A stretch of 64,000 nucleotides of DNA from Actinomadura sp. K4S16 (GTDB taxonomy: Bacteria; Actinomycetota; Actinomycetes; Streptosporangiales; Streptosporangiaceae), in assembly GCF_008327685.1 (NCBI RefSeq), contig NZ_BDDE01000015.1:248001-312000 (forward strand). The letters are read 5' to 3'. Of the stretch, positions 36,805 to 45,086 are shown piece after piece. Position 1 is the first letter of the stretch. Each line of letters starts with the position of its first letter. Below the pieces are notes generated by a model that worked only from the letters and a program-made list of their open reading frames with translations, was not told where the DNA came from and searched no databases. The position numbers and the translations under genes are program-made.

Positions 36805-37365
36805 GGCGTTCTGCGCCGCGGCCAGTCCGTCGGACAGCAGCGCCTCGACCGCGTCGGCCGCCCGGTCCACCTCGAAGCCGAGCTCCTTGCGCTCCGTCGC
36901 GGAGAAGTCCTTCAGCACGAACGCCGCCGCGTCCATCCGCCCCGGCGGCCGCCCCACCCCGAACCGCACGCGCAGGTAGTCCTTCGCGCCCAGCGACTTG
37001 GTGACGGACCGCAGCCCGTTGTGGCCGTTGTCGCCGCCGCCCTGCTTCAACCGCACCGCGCCGAACGGGATGTCCAGCTCGTCGTGGACGACGACCAGCC
37101 GCTCCACCGGCACCTTGTAGAAGTCCCGCAGCCCCTTCACCGGACCGCCCGACTCGTTCATGAACGAACGCGGCTTCGCCAGCACCACCCGCGCCCCGGC
37201 GAGACGGCCCTCCAGCACGTCCGCCCGCGCCCGGTGCGACTTGAACCGGCCCCCGGCGCGCTCCGCGAGCACGTCCAGCACCATGAACCCCGCGTTGTGC
37301 CGGTTCTTCGCATACGACGGCCCCGGGTTGCCCAGCCCCACGACGAGCCAGAGATCCGCGTCCAC
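36790..37365 (-). CDS. pth: Peptidyl-tRNA hydrolase
   Basis: Cytosolic enzyme that releases peptides from peptidyl-tRNA dropped by ribosomes. The protein is 191 residues, the normal size. The signature VVGLGNPGPSYAKNRHNAGF contains the catalytic His; KPRSFMNESGGPVKGL and VVHDELDIPFG (with the conserved Asp) follow, then GGGDNGHNGLRS. The GTG at 37365 (MDADLWLVVGL) is chosen because GAGGAG lies 5 nt upstream; a GTG two codons earlier would overlap that signal. It lies 128 bp downstream of rplY on the same strand, the usual prs-rplY-pth order of actinobacteria. Confidence 0.97.
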   Translation of the reverse strand: MDADLWLVVGLGNPGPSYAKNRHNAGFMVLDVLAERAGGRFKSHRARADVLEGRLAGARVVLAKPRSFMNESGGPVKGLRDFYKVPVERLVVVHDELDIPFGAVRLKQGGGDNGHNGLRSVTKSLGAKDYLRVRFGVGRPPGRMDAAAFVLKDFSATERKELGFEVDRAADAVEALLSDGLAAAQNAFHAG

Positions 37366-37493
37366 CCGCACTCCTCACACACGCGAACACGGCCTCCGCC
37401 GGTGCGCACACCCGCGGAGGCCGTGGAAGTACCGTGCGGCCCGCCATCCGACGCGGCCGCGCGCCGGGCCGCGAGGGCCCGGCGGCGCCGCCG

Positions 37494-38129
37494 TCACTCG
37501 GCGGCGGCCTCGCCCTCGGCCTCGGAAGCCGCGGCCGCGGCCTCGGCCGCCTCGGCCGCCTCGGCCTCGGTCTCCGTCGCGCCCGCCGACGCCGTCGCGT
37601 CGGCGATCTGCAGGACGAGGGCCTCGGCGTCGACCTGCAGCGTCACGCCCGACGGCAGCTTCAGGTCGCCGGCCAGCACCTGCGTGCCGACCTCGAGGCC
37701 CTCGATGGACAGGTCCACGGCCTCGGGGATCTTCGTCGCCTCCGCCTCGACCGACACCTGGACCAGCTCCTGCTGGACGACGCCGCCCGGGACGACGTCG
37801 CCGACCAGGTTGACCGGCAGATCGATGACGACCTTCTCGCCGCGCTTCACCAGCAGCAGGTCGACGTGCTCCAGGAACCCCTTGACCGGGTCGCGCTGGA
37901 CGTCCTTCGGCAGCGCCAGCTCGGCGCCGCCGCCGAGGCCCTCGATGGTCAGCAGCACGTTCGGCGTCTTCAGGGCCAGCATCAGGTCGTGGCCCGGCAG
38001 CGAGATGTGCTGCGGGTCGGTGCCGTGACCGTAGAGGACGGCGGGCACCTTGCCGGCCCGGCGGGTGCGCCGCGCGGCACCCTTACCGAACTCGGTGCGC
38101 GGCTCGGCGGCAATGCGTACCTCGGACAC
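37494..38129 (-). CDS. rplY: 50S ribosomal protein L25, general stress protein CTC type
   Basis: Ribosomal protein that binds 5S rRNA. The protein is 211 residues: an N-terminal L25 domain (FGKGAARRTRRAGKVPAVLYGHG near 15-37) plus the C-terminal TL5/CTC domain, and an Ala/Glu-rich acidic tail of about 30 residues common in actinobacterial homologues. The GTG at 38129 (MSEVRIAAEPR) is taken as start with GAGGAG 9 nt upstream; a longer in-frame extension has no family similarity. It lies between prs and pth on the same strand. Confidence 0.96.
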   Translation of the reverse strand: MSEVRIAAEPRTEFGKGAARRTRRAGKVPAVLYGHGTDPQHISLPGHDLMLALKTPNVLLTIEGLGGGAELALPKDVQRDPVKGFLEHVDLLLVKRGEKVVIDLPVNLVGDVVPGGVVQQELVQVSVEAEATKIPEAVDLSIEGLEVGTQVLAGDLKLPSGVTLQVDAEALVLQIADATASAGATETEAEAAEAAEAAAAASEAEGEAAAE

Positions 38130-38449
38130 GGCGAAAACTCCTCGTTGTTGCGATCCACGGCCGTCCGCCATCGGACGTCCGCTACGGACAGAGCGTTGCG
38201 ATCCTCGCGCGCCGTCGAAGGCGGGCGCGCTCAAAGATTCGTTTGCGTTCCCCGGGGAGTGCGGCCCCTGCGCCGGCACCGCACTTGAACGTCCTGGGGC
38301 ATACGCGGTTGCACAAGTCTAGCCCAACACGGCAACGCCCAACGCCAAGGCCCTGCCTGCGCCATGGGCGCCGCCGCGCCCATCGCGCCCATGCCGGGAC
38401 CGATCCCGGTGCCTCGCGCCGCGCCGGACGACGCGGCCGGAACGAAGAC
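38130..38449 (-). promoter_or_regulatory. prs-rplY intergenic region with candidate rplY promoter
   Basis: This 320-bp gap separates the prs stop from the rplY start. On the minus strand a good -10 element TAGACT (complement of 38316-38321) is preceded by TTGGGC at a short spacing of about 15 bp, so rplY may have its own promoter with a leader near 180 nt. The section closest to prs (38350-38440) has repeated GCGCCC blocks but no clear terminator. Confidence 0.35.
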
Positions 38450-39430
38450 CTAGCTGTGGCCGCCGAAGAGGCTCGTGACCGAGCCGTCGGAGAACACCTC
38501 GTTGATCGCCCGCGCGACCAGCGGCGCGATCGACAGCACCGTGAGCTTGTCGAACTGCTTCTCCTCCGGGATCGGCAGCGTGTTCGTCAGCACCACCTCG
38601 GAGATCCGGGAGTTCTTCAGCCGGTCCACCGCCGGACCCGACAGCACGCCGTGCGTCGCCGCCACGACCACCTTCGTCGCGCCCTGGTCGAACAGCGCGT
38701 CCGCCGCCTTCACGATCGTCCCGCCGGTGTCGATCATGTCGTCCACCACGACGCAGGTGCGGCCCGCGACCTCGCCGACCACGTCGAACACCTTGACCTC
38801 GTTCGCCACGTCCGGGTCGCGCTTCTTGTGGATGATCGCCATCGGGACGCCGCCCAGCCGGTCGCTCCACCGCTCGGTGACCCGCACCCGGCCCGCATCC
38901 GGCGCGACCACCGTGACCTGGGAGGTGTCCAGCCGGCTCTCGAAGTGCCTGGCCAGCAGGTCCAGCGCGAACAGGTGGTCCACCGGGCCGTCGAAGAAGC
39001 CCTGGATCTGCGCGGTGTGCAGGTCCACCGTGATCAGCCGGTCGGCGCCCGCCGTCTTGAACAGGTCGGCCATCAGCCGCGCCGAGATCGGCTCGCGGCC
39101 GCGGTGCTTCTTGTCCTGCCGGGCGTAGCCGAAGAACGGCGCCACCACCGTGATCCGCTTGGCCGACGCGCGCTTCAGCGCGTCCACCATGATCAGCTGC
39201 TCCATGATCCACTGATTGATGGGAGCCGTGTGACTCTGGACCACGAACGCGTCGGAGCCGCGCACCGACTCCAGGAACCGCACGAACGTCTCGCCGTTGG
39301 CGAAGTCGTAGGCGGACGTCGGCGTCAGCTCGACCTGGAGGTTGTCGGCTACTTCCCTGGCCAGGTCAGGGTGGGCTCGGCCGGTGAAGAGCATCAGCTT
39401 CTTCTGGCCGCTCGTTTTGATCCCACTCAC
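38450..39430 (-). CDS. prs: Ribose-phosphate pyrophosphokinase
   Basis: Makes PRPP from ribose-5-phosphate and ATP for nucleotide, His and Trp synthesis. The protein is 326 residues. It shows the ATP-binding region FANGETFVRF, the flexible loop region VVAPFFGYARQDKKHRGREP, the metal-binding VDLHTAQIQGFFD and the PRPP-binding loop VVVDDMIDTGGTI. GTG 39430 is preferred over a TTG at 39439 because GGGGAG is 9 nt from the GTG. It is preceded by glmU, giving glmU-prs-rplY-pth, a standard cluster in actinobacteria and firmicutes. Confidence 0.97.
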   Translation of the reverse strand: MSGIKTSGQKKLMLFTGRAHPDLAREVADNLQVELTPTSAYDFANGETFVRFLESVRGSDAFVVQSHTAPINQWIMEQLIMVDALKRASAKRITVVAPFFGYARQDKKHRGREPISARLMADLFKTAGADRLITVDLHTAQIQGFFDGPVDHLFALDLLARHFESRLDTSQVTVVAPDAGRVRVTERWSDRLGGVPMAIIHKKRDPDVANEVKVFDVVGEVAGRTCVVVDDMIDTGGTIVKAADALFDQGATKVVVAATHGVLSGPAVDRLKNSRISEVVLTNTLPIPEEKQFDKLTVLSIAPLVARAINEVFSDGSVTSLFGGHS

Positions 39431-39589
39431 CTCTGACAACTCCCCCTCAATGGAACTATGCCCTACATGTGGGTGGTTGTCCCCACTACCCGCGCGCCAA
39501 AGAGTCCGGTGCGCGGTCGTCTTGTGACCGAGCCGCTCTCACGTCGGGCGGCTCTCTGTTGTTCCGGAAGACGCCGTCGTCCTCCACCT

Positions 39590-39607
39590 CCCCGCCCTGC
39601 GGCGGGG
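39590..39607 (-). terminator. Short hairpin downstream of glmU
   Basis: CCCCGCC and GGCGGGG form a 7-bp GC stem around a CTGC loop, 18 bp beyond the glmU stop on the minus strand. There is no T-run. It may weaken read-through into prs. Confidence 0.35.
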
Positions 39608-39625
39608 CAGTCCTCATCGGGCGCG

Positions 39626-41071
39626 CTACCGCGCGTCCTCCTCGCCCTCCCGGGCACGCCGGGCCGCCTCGGCCGCGGGCGTCCCCGCCCGCCTGCGCTC
39701 GACCCAGCCCTCGACGTTGCGCTGCCGCCCCCGCGCGACCGCCATGGCCCCCGGCGGGACGTCCTGGACGATCACCGAGCCGGCCGCGGTGTAGGCGCCG
39801 TCCCCGATCGTCACCGGCGCCACGATCATGTTGTCGCTGCCGACCTTCACATGGGAGCCGATGACGCTGCGGTGCTTCTGCACACCGTCGTAGTTGACGA
39901 ACACCGAGCTCGCGCCGATGTTCGAGCCCGCGCCGATCTCGGCGTCGCCCACGTAGGTCAGGTGCGGCACCTTCGTGCCCTCGCCGATGTCGGCGTTCTT
40001 GGTCTCGACGTACGTCCCGATCTTGGCCTTGGGCGCCAGCCGCGTCCCGGGCCGCAGGTAGGCGTACGGCCCGACCGAGGCCTCCGGCCCGATCTCCGCT
40101 TCCACGCACACCGCGTTGGTCACCGACGCGCCGGCGCCGACCACCGTGTCGGTCAGCGTGCAGCCCGGGCCGATCCGCGCGCCCTCGCCCAGATGCGTCC
40201 GGCCGTGCAGCTGCGTCCCGGGGTGGATCTCGGCGTCCGGCTCGGCGGTCACCTGCACGTCGATCCACGTGGACGCCGGGTCGACGATGGTGACGCCGGC
40301 CCGCATGTGCGCTTCGAGGATCCGGTCGTTCAGCTGCCTGCGCGCCTGCGCCAGCTGGACCTTGTCGTTGACGCCCTGGGTCTCCACCCAGTCGGCGGCC
40401 AGATGCGCGCCCGCCCGGTGACCGTCGCCGCGCAGGATCGCCACCACGTCGGTGAGGTACTCCTCGCCGCCCGCGTTGTCGGTGGTCACCCGCTTCAGCG
40501 CGTCCGCCAGGAGCGCGCCGTCGAACGCGTACATGCCGACGTTGATCTCGCTGATGGCGCGCTGCTCTTCGGTGGCGTCCTTGTGCTCCACGATCGCCTC
40601 GGCGCTGCCGTCCGCCGCCCGGACCATGCGCCCGTAGCCGGTCGCGTCGGGCATCTCGGTCGTCAGCACGGTGACGGCGTTGCCCTCGTCCTCGTGCGCC
40701 TCGACGAGCGCCCGCAGCGTCTCGCCGCGCAGCAGCGGGTGGTCGCCGTTCGTCACCACGACCGTCCCGTTCAGCGCGCCCGTGTGCTCCAGCGCCATCC
40801 GCACGGCGTGGCCCGTCCCGCCCTGCTGCTCCTGGACGGCGGCCTCCGCGTCCGGCGCGTGCTCGGCGAGGTGCTCGACGACCTGCTCGCGCCGGTGCCC
40901 GACGACCACGACGAGCCGCTCGGGCTCCAGCTCGCGGGCGGCGGCCAGCACGTGGCCGAGCATGCTGCGCCCGCACAGCTCGTGCAGCACCTTCGAGGTA
41001 CGGGACTTCATCCGGGTGCCCTCGCCCGCGGCGAGGACGATGACGGCGGCCGGGCGGCTCGCAGCGCTCAC
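39626..41071 (-). CDS. glmU: Bifunctional GlcNAc-1-P uridyltransferase / GlcN-1-P acetyltransferase
   Basis: Makes UDP-GlcNAc, the precursor for peptidoglycan and for many exopolysaccharides. The protein is 481 residues. The N-terminal pyrophosphorylase domain has VIVLAAGEGTRMKS, then QQGGTGHA and TNGDHPLL; the C-terminal left-handed beta-helix has hexapeptide repeats and the acetyltransferase residues in KNADIGEGTKVPHLTYVGDA. GTG 41071 was chosen since AGGAG lies 7 nt before it; a longer frame extends upstream but reaches toward the tRNA gene and has no family similarity. A basic, Ala-rich tail ends the protein. Confidence 0.96.
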   Translation of the reverse strand: MSAASRPAAVIVLAAGEGTRMKSRTSKVLHELCGRSMLGHVLAAARELEPERLVVVVGHRREQVVEHLAEHAPDAEAAVQEQQGGTGHAVRMALEHTGALNGTVVVTNGDHPLLRGETLRALVEAHEDEGNAVTVLTTEMPDATGYGRMVRAADGSAEAIVEHKDATEEQRAISEINVGMYAFDGALLADALKRVTTDNAGGEEYLTDVVAILRGDGHRAGAHLAADWVETQGVNDKVQLAQARRQLNDRILEAHMRAGVTIVDPASTWIDVQVTAEPDAEIHPGTQLHGRTHLGEGARIGPGCTLTDTVVGAGASVTNAVCVEAEIGPEASVGPYAYLRPGTRLAPKAKIGTYVETKNADIGEGTKVPHLTYVGDAEIGAGSNIGASSVFVNYDGVQKHRSVIGSHVKVGSDNMIVAPVTIGDGAYTAAGSVIVQDVPPGAMAVARGRQRNVEGWVERRRAGTPAAEAARRAREGEEDAR

Positions 41072-41238
41072 AAGGAGGCTCCTCGGCATCGCGGACGGGG
41101 ATCGGTCGCGGGCCCGCCCACCTGCGACATCACGATACGGCAGGCCGGGGCGAACCCGACACGGGCAGGATACCGCCCGCCCCGCTCCTGTCACCCCATC
41201 ACCCACCCGAGGGCCACCCCTCGGGACATTTCCGACAG

Positions 41239-41311
41239 CTCCGCCGCCAGGACTCGAACCTGGACTCTTCTGAACCAAAATCAGCTGCGTTACCCGTTAC
41301 GCTACGGCGGA
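41239..41311 (-). tRNA. tRNA-Gln (anticodon UUG)
   Basis: On the minus strand the 73-nt gene folds into a clean cloverleaf: 7-bp acceptor stem TCCGCCG/CGGCGGA, D-arm with AACGGGTAACG, anticodon loop TTTTGGT giving UUG, and T-arm CCAGG-TTCGAGT-CCTGG. The discriminator base is G and CCA is not encoded. It lies 168 bp upstream of glmU on the same strand. Confidence 0.96.
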
Positions 41312-41827
41312 CCAGCAGGGCTCATCGCCATCGCGAGGGCGCCTGCAAGGGCCCACGATACCGGTGCGGGCCGCACGACCCCACACTTATCGCCTTCGCC
41401 CGCCGCGGTCGGCGAAACCTCGCTGAGAACCTCCCCCGGAACGGCCGATCAGGCGTGCCCCGGAGGCCTCCGAGCACGGCACCGCGGGTTCATCGGCCGA
41501 CAGCACCTCGCACCGAGGCCGTTTTGTCCGGGTTGGTTTAGAACGTGTGTCATCGAGCAAGCAAACTGCGTGCCGAGCGGCCAGGGCCCGGTCGAGCGGC
41601 GCACCGGTCTCCGCGGAGACGCGGCGGTCGGCGAGCCCGGAGCAACCGGCTCCGGAGGCGTCGCCTACCGCGATCCGGCGAGGGAGCACTTCGCACGGCG
41701 CGTACGGTCAGGGCGAGGGCCCACGCCCGACCGTCCTTCCGCGGTGGCTCGTCGACCCTCCGTTCCGCAAGAGAGTTGTGTGGCCGAAGAGGCAGTTTCC
41801 CGCTCATTTTACGGTTCGGCTCTGCAC
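41312..41827. other. Non-coding region between tRNA-Gln and the desaturase
   Basis: About 515 bp without a credible gene. Several open frames of 100-116 codons exist on both strands but overlap each other, lack ribosome sites and have Arg/Ser/Pro compositions typical of antisense GC-rich frames. TATCGT on the minus strand near 41355 could be a -10 for the tRNA gene. The final part approaches the desaturase promoter. Confidence 0.4.
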
Positions 41828-41861
41828 AACCTACGGTCTCGTAGGTTACGTTGGCGTAGGT
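41828..41861 (+). promoter_or_regulatory. Inverted-repeat operator in front of the desaturase gene
   Basis: AACCTACG, GTCT, CGTAGGTT at 41828-41847 is a perfect 8-bp-arm inverted repeat; a further half-site CGTAGGT follows at 41855-41861. Three TANNNT hexamers (TACGGT, TAGGTT, TACGTT) overlap it, so the promoter -10 lies inside the site. A TetR-family gene follows the desaturase, which makes it the likely binder. The start codon is 47 bp after the inverted repeat. Confidence 0.6.
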
Positions 41862-41893
41862 AAGGCTGCCCGAGTCACAGGAAGTGATGACGC

Positions 41894-42847
41894 ATGACAA
41901 CCGCTCCGACGATGGATCCGCCCCGCCCGCAGCGGCGTCCCGAACTCGCGCCCCAGAAGCGCGGCAACGCGGAACGGGCGCTGGTCGCCGTGTTCACCGC
42001 GGTGCCCTTCCTGGCACTGTTCGCCGCCGTCCCGCTGGCCTGGGGCCGGTTTCTCGGCTGGACGGACGTCGCGCTCATGGCCGTCTTCTACCTCCTGTCG
42101 GCCGGGGGCATCACGGTCGGCTACCACCGCTACTTCACCCACGGGTCCTTCAAGGCCACCCGCGGCCTGAAGATCTTCATGGCGCTGGCCGGGAGCCTGG
42201 CCATCGAGGGTCCGGTCATCACGTGGGTCGCCGACCACCGGCGGCACCACAAGCACTCGGACAAGGAGTTCGACCCGCACTCGCCGTGGCGGTTCGGCGA
42301 CGACTGGAAGGCGCTGGCCAAGGGCCTCGCCTGGGCGCACTACGGGTGGCTGTTCGACGCCAACCGCACCTCCAAGCAGCGGTTCGCCAAGGACCTGCTC
42401 GACGACCGCGACATCCGGCGCATCCACCTGGCCTTCCCGGGCCTGGTCGCGGTGTCGTTCCTGCTCCCGGCGCTGATCGGCGGGCTCGTCACCATGTCGT
42501 GGGCGGGCTTCCTCACGGCGCTGTTCTGGGCCGGGTTCGTCCGGATCACGATGGTCCACCACGTCACGTGGTCCATCAACTCGATCTGCCACACGTTCGG
42601 CAAGGAGGAGTTCGAGGTCCGGGACAAGTCGCGCAACGTGTGGTGGCTGGCGATCCCGTCGCTGGGCGAGTCGTGGCACAACCTGCACCACTCGGACCCG
42701 ACCTGCGCGCGGCACGGCGTGCTGAAGGGGCAGGTCGACATCAGCGCGCGCATCATCTGGATGTTCGAGAAGCTCGGTCTGGCCCGCGACGTCCGCTGGC
42801 CGAACCAGGAGCGGCTCGCCGCCAAGCGCACGAAGCAGGCGGCTTGA
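41894..42847 (+). CDS. Membrane acyl-CoA/acyl-lipid delta-9-type fatty acid desaturase
   Basis: Di-iron membrane desaturase of 317 residues that puts a double bond into a saturated fatty acyl chain. The three histidine boxes are present and correctly spaced: HRYFTH (78-83), HRRHH (115-119) and HNLHH (262-266). Four hydrophobic segments lie at about 31-50, 56-75, 92-108 and 175-210. There is no fused cytochrome b5 or ferredoxin domain, so separate electron carriers are needed. AGGAAG precedes the ATG by about 10 nt. An inverted repeat covers its promoter, and a TetR regulator follows 17 bp after its stop, which suggests that membrane-lipid state controls the pair. Confidence 0.92.
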   Translation: MTTAPTMDPPRPQRRPELAPQKRGNAERALVAVFTAVPFLALFAAVPLAWGRFLGWTDVALMAVFYLLSAGGITVGYHRYFTHGSFKATRGLKIFMALAGSLAIEGPVITWVADHRRHHKHSDKEFDPHSPWRFGDDWKALAKGLAWAHYGWLFDANRTSKQRFAKDLLDDRDIRRIHLAFPGLVAVSFLLPALIGGLVTMSWAGFLTALFWAGFVRITMVHHVTWSINSICHTFGKEEFEVRDKSRNVWWLAIPSLGESWHNLHHSDPTCARHGVLKGQVDISARIIWMFEKLGLARDVRWPNQERLAAKRTKQAA

Positions 42848-42864
42848 CCGCCACAATTGATCCT

Positions 42865-43647
42865 GTGACAGAACCCGTTCCCAGGATCCGCAGGAAGCGG
42901 ATGACCGGCAAGGAACGCCGCGAGCAGCTCCTCGAGATCGGCCGGACGCTGTTCGCCGAGCGCGGCCTGGACGGCACCTCGGTCGAGGAGATCGCGTCGG
43001 CGGCCGGGGTGTCCAAGCCGGTGGTGTACGAGCACTTCGGCGGCAAGGAGGGGCTCTACGCGGTCGTCGTCGACCGGGAGTTCGAGCGGCTGCTGGGGCT
43101 CGTCACCGACTCGCTGAACTCGGTGGTGCACTACCGGAGCAAGCTGGAGAAGGCGGCGCTGGCGCTGCTGGAGTACATCGAGGAGCGTCCGGACGGGTTC
43201 CGGATCCTCGTCCGCGACTCGCACGGCGGGACGGGGACCGGCAGCTACGCGAGCCTGCTGAGCGAGATCGCGGGCGAGGTCGAGTACATACTGGCGCAGG
43301 AGTTCGACCGCCACGGGTACGACGACAAGTTCGCGTCGCTGTACGCGCAGAGCCTGGTGGGCATGGTGGCGCTGACGGGCCAGTGGTGGCTGGACGTCCG
43401 CAAGCCGCGCCGCGAGGACGTGGCCGCGCACATCGTGAACCTGGCCTGGAACGGGCTGTCCGGGCTGGAGCCGAGGCCGTCGCTGGATCCGCGCCGGCGC
43501 CGCAAGGAGATGGAGCGGCAGGAGAAGCGCGCGGAGAAGGCCGCCGCGAAGGCGGAGCGGGCCGAGGAGAAGGCGGCGGCGAAGGCGGAGAAGGCCCAGC
43601 GGCGGGCGCGGCGCGACTTCGAGGAGCTCGCGGACCCGTCAGCCTGA
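42865..43647 (+). CDS. TetR-family regulator with a charged coiled-coil tail
   Basis: Transcription factor of 260 residues. The N-terminal helix-turn-helix is typical (RREQLLEIGRTLFAERGLDG, then SVEEIASAAGVSKPVVYEHF, residues about 18-56). The ligand-binding region (about 65-195) has several aromatic residues (YDDKFASLYAQSL, GQWWLDV). The last 50 residues are an unusual Lys/Glu/Ala repeat (EKAAAKAEKA type) predicted as coiled coil. GTG 42865 is taken as start; ATG 42901 and a TTG overlapping the desaturase stop are alternatives. It probably controls the upstream desaturase by binding the inverted repeat at 41828, sensing an acyl-CoA. Its end overlaps the convergent glyoxalase-like gene by 9 bp. 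Confidence 0.88.
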   Translation: MTEPVPRIRRKRMTGKERREQLLEIGRTLFAERGLDGTSVEEIASAAGVSKPVVYEHFGGKEGLYAVVVDREFERLLGLVTDSLNSVVHYRSKLEKAALALLEYIEERPDGFRILVRDSHGGTGTGSYASLLSEIAGEVEYILAQEFDRHGYDDKFASLYAQSLVGMVALTGQWWLDVRKPRREDVAAHIVNLAWNGLSGLEPRPSLDPRRRRKEMERQEKRAEKAAAKAERAEEKAAAKAEKAQRRARRDFEELADPSA

Positions 43648-44001
43648 GGGCCGCAGGAACTCCAGCCGGTTCCCGACGGGGTCGTCGGCGTAGAAGCGGC
43701 GGTGGCCCGGGAACAGGTCGTCGGGCGTGACGTCGTGGCCGGCGGCCCGCAGGCGGACCGCGAGGGCGTCGAGGTCGTCGACGAGCAGGCCCGGGTGCGC
43801 CTTGCGGGCGGGCCGGAAGCCGGGCTCGATGCCGAGGTGGAGTTCGACCCCGGGGCCGCGGAACCAGGCGCCGCCGCGCTTGGCGAGTTCGGGCGGTTTG
43901 GGGACCTCTTCGAGGCCGAGGACGCCGCCGTAGAAGGCGCGGAGCCGGTCCTCGCTGCCGGGCGGTGCGGCGAGCTGCACGTGGTGGACGCCGGTGATCA
44001 T
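43639..44001 (-). CDS. Glyoxalase/bleomycin-resistance/dioxygenase (VOC) family protein
   Basis: Small cytosolic protein of 120 residues, a single VOC unit made of two beta-alpha-beta-beta-beta modules. The first metal-ligand position is His6 or His7 (TGVHHVQL), the second is in VELHLGIE, and the C-terminal DPVGNRLEFLRPSG carries the final Glu. These suit a metal-dependent lyase, isomerase or dioxygenase; no substrate can be named. The ATG has GGAGG 6 nt upstream. The gene converges on the TetR gene and their last codons overlap by 9 bp. Its upstream neighbour on the same strand is the SAM methyltransferase 176 bp away. Confidence 0.85.
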   Translation of the reverse strand: MITGVHHVQLAAPPGSEDRLRAFYGGVLGLEEVPKPPELAKRGGAWFRGPGVELHLGIEPGFRPARKAHPGLLVDDLDALAVRLRAAGHDVTPDDLFPGHRRFYADDPVGNRLEFLRPSG

Positions 44002-44177
44002 GGTTGCCTCCGGACGTGGCGCGCCGGCGGCCTTCCGGAGTTCGTCCGGAAGGCCGCCGGCCGGGGTCGCCGGTCTCGGGTCGCGAGCCGGGTCGTACGG
44101 ACGCCGCCCGTCCGCCGGAGGTGGCGCACCGCAGGGGAACAGAGTCGCTTCCCTCGGGCAGGCGGGCGGCGTCCCGT

Positions 44178-44972
44178 CTAGGGGTCGTTCCTGGTCGCGA
44201 TCACGAAGATCCTCCGGAACGGGAACACGGTGCCGTAGGGGGCGGCGGGATAGGCCCGCCTGAGCCTCTCCCGGTACTCGGCGAGGAACTCGCCGGCCTC
44301 GTCCGGGCCGAGCGCGGTGAGGACGGGCCTCAGCGCGGTGCCCTTGACCCATTCGAGGACGGGATCCTCGCCCTGGAGCACCTGCGTGTAGGTGGTCTCC
44401 CAGGCGTCGACGGCGCATCCGAGGCGGGCAAGGAGGTCGAGGTAGCCGGCGGGGTCGAGGACGGGCGCGTCGTGCTGCAGGTGCGCAATTCTGCCGCCCC
44501 ACTTCGGGGATCGGCCCATCTCGCGCAGCAGGACGTGGCTGGGCGCGTCGAAGTTGCCGGGGACCTGGAAGGCGAGGCGTCCGCCGGGGGCGAGCGCGTC
44601 GACCCACCGTGGCAGCAGGTCGGGGTGCTCGGGGACCCACTGCAGGACGGCGTTGGAGATGACGAGGTCGACCGGTTGCTCGGGCTCCCAGGCGGCGACG
44701 TCGGCGACGCGGAAGGCGAGCCGTCCCGGGATCTCGTGCTCGCGTGCGGCGGCGATCATCTCGGGCGAGCTGTCGAGGGCGTCGATGACGGCGTCCGGCC
44801 AGCGGGCGGCGAGGGTGGCGGTGAGTTCGCCGCTCCCGCAGCCGAGGTCGGCGACGCGGGCGGGCGGGGGGCCGCCGAGCCGTCCGGCGAGTTCGTTGAA
44901 GGGCCTGGCGCGCTCGTCGCCGAAGACCCCGTACTGCGCGGGGTCCCACACGGCCGCGGTTTCTCTCGACAT
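44178..44972 (-). CDS. Trans-aconitate 2-methyltransferase-like enzyme
   Basis: SAM-dependent methyltransferase of 264 residues. The opening WDPAQYGVFGDERARPFNEL, motif I VADLGCGSGELTATLA, ALDSSPEMIAAAR, VISNAVLQWVPEH and the C-terminal EFLAEYRERLRRAYP together match the trans-aconitate methyltransferase (Tam) group, which detoxifies trans-aconitate by methylation. ATG 44972 is the likely start. On the minus strand a near-consensus promoter is seen: -35 TTGACA (45009-45004) and -10 CATCAT (44986-44981) with a 17-bp spacer, placing the transcript start close to the ATG. Two copies of a 14-bp operator sit on the -35 and on the start codon, so it is likely repressed by the MarR protein at 45933. 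Confidence 0.85.
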   Translation of the reverse strand: MSRETAAVWDPAQYGVFGDERARPFNELAGRLGGPPPARVADLGCGSGELTATLAARWPDAVIDALDSSPEMIAAAREHEIPGRLAFRVADVAAWEPEQPVDLVISNAVLQWVPEHPDLLPRWVDALAPGGRLAFQVPGNFDAPSHVLLREMGRSPKWGGRIAHLQHDAPVLDPAGYLDLLARLGCAVDAWETTYTQVLQGEDPVLEWVKGTALRPVLTALGPDEAGEFLAEYRERLRRAYPAAPYGTVFPFRRIFVIATRNDP

Positions 44973-44977
44973 CAAGA
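44964..44977. promoter_or_regulatory. MarR-type operator, site A
   Basis: TCTCGACATCAAGA, inverted-repeat half-sites TCTCGA and TCAAGA around 2 bp. It covers the start codon and the probable transcript start of the methyltransferase gene. It matches sites at 44998 and 45903. Confidence 0.7.
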
Positions 44978-44997
44978 GACATGATGCCCCGCCGCTA

Positions 44998-45011
44998 TCT
45001 TGATGTCAAGA
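44998..45011. promoter_or_regulatory. MarR-type operator, site B, over the -35 element
   Basis: TCTTGATGTCAAGA is a perfect TCTTGA/TCAAGA inverted repeat with a 2-bp centre. It contains the TTGACA -35 hexamer of the minus-strand methyltransferase promoter. Its centre is 34 bp from that of site A. It is 76 bp upstream of the divergent patatin-like gene. Confidence 0.75.
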
Positions 45012-45086
45012 ATCTTGTGGCCCGTCACCGCGGCCCGGTCGCCTGACTGATGCGCCCTTGCAAAGCGGGCTCCTAGGCTCACTGCC

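Noticed and set aside
41545..41900. Overlapping 99-116-codon frames on both strands upstream of the desaturase
   Set aside because: They overlap one another and the desaturase operator, and have no ribosome sites or recognisable products.
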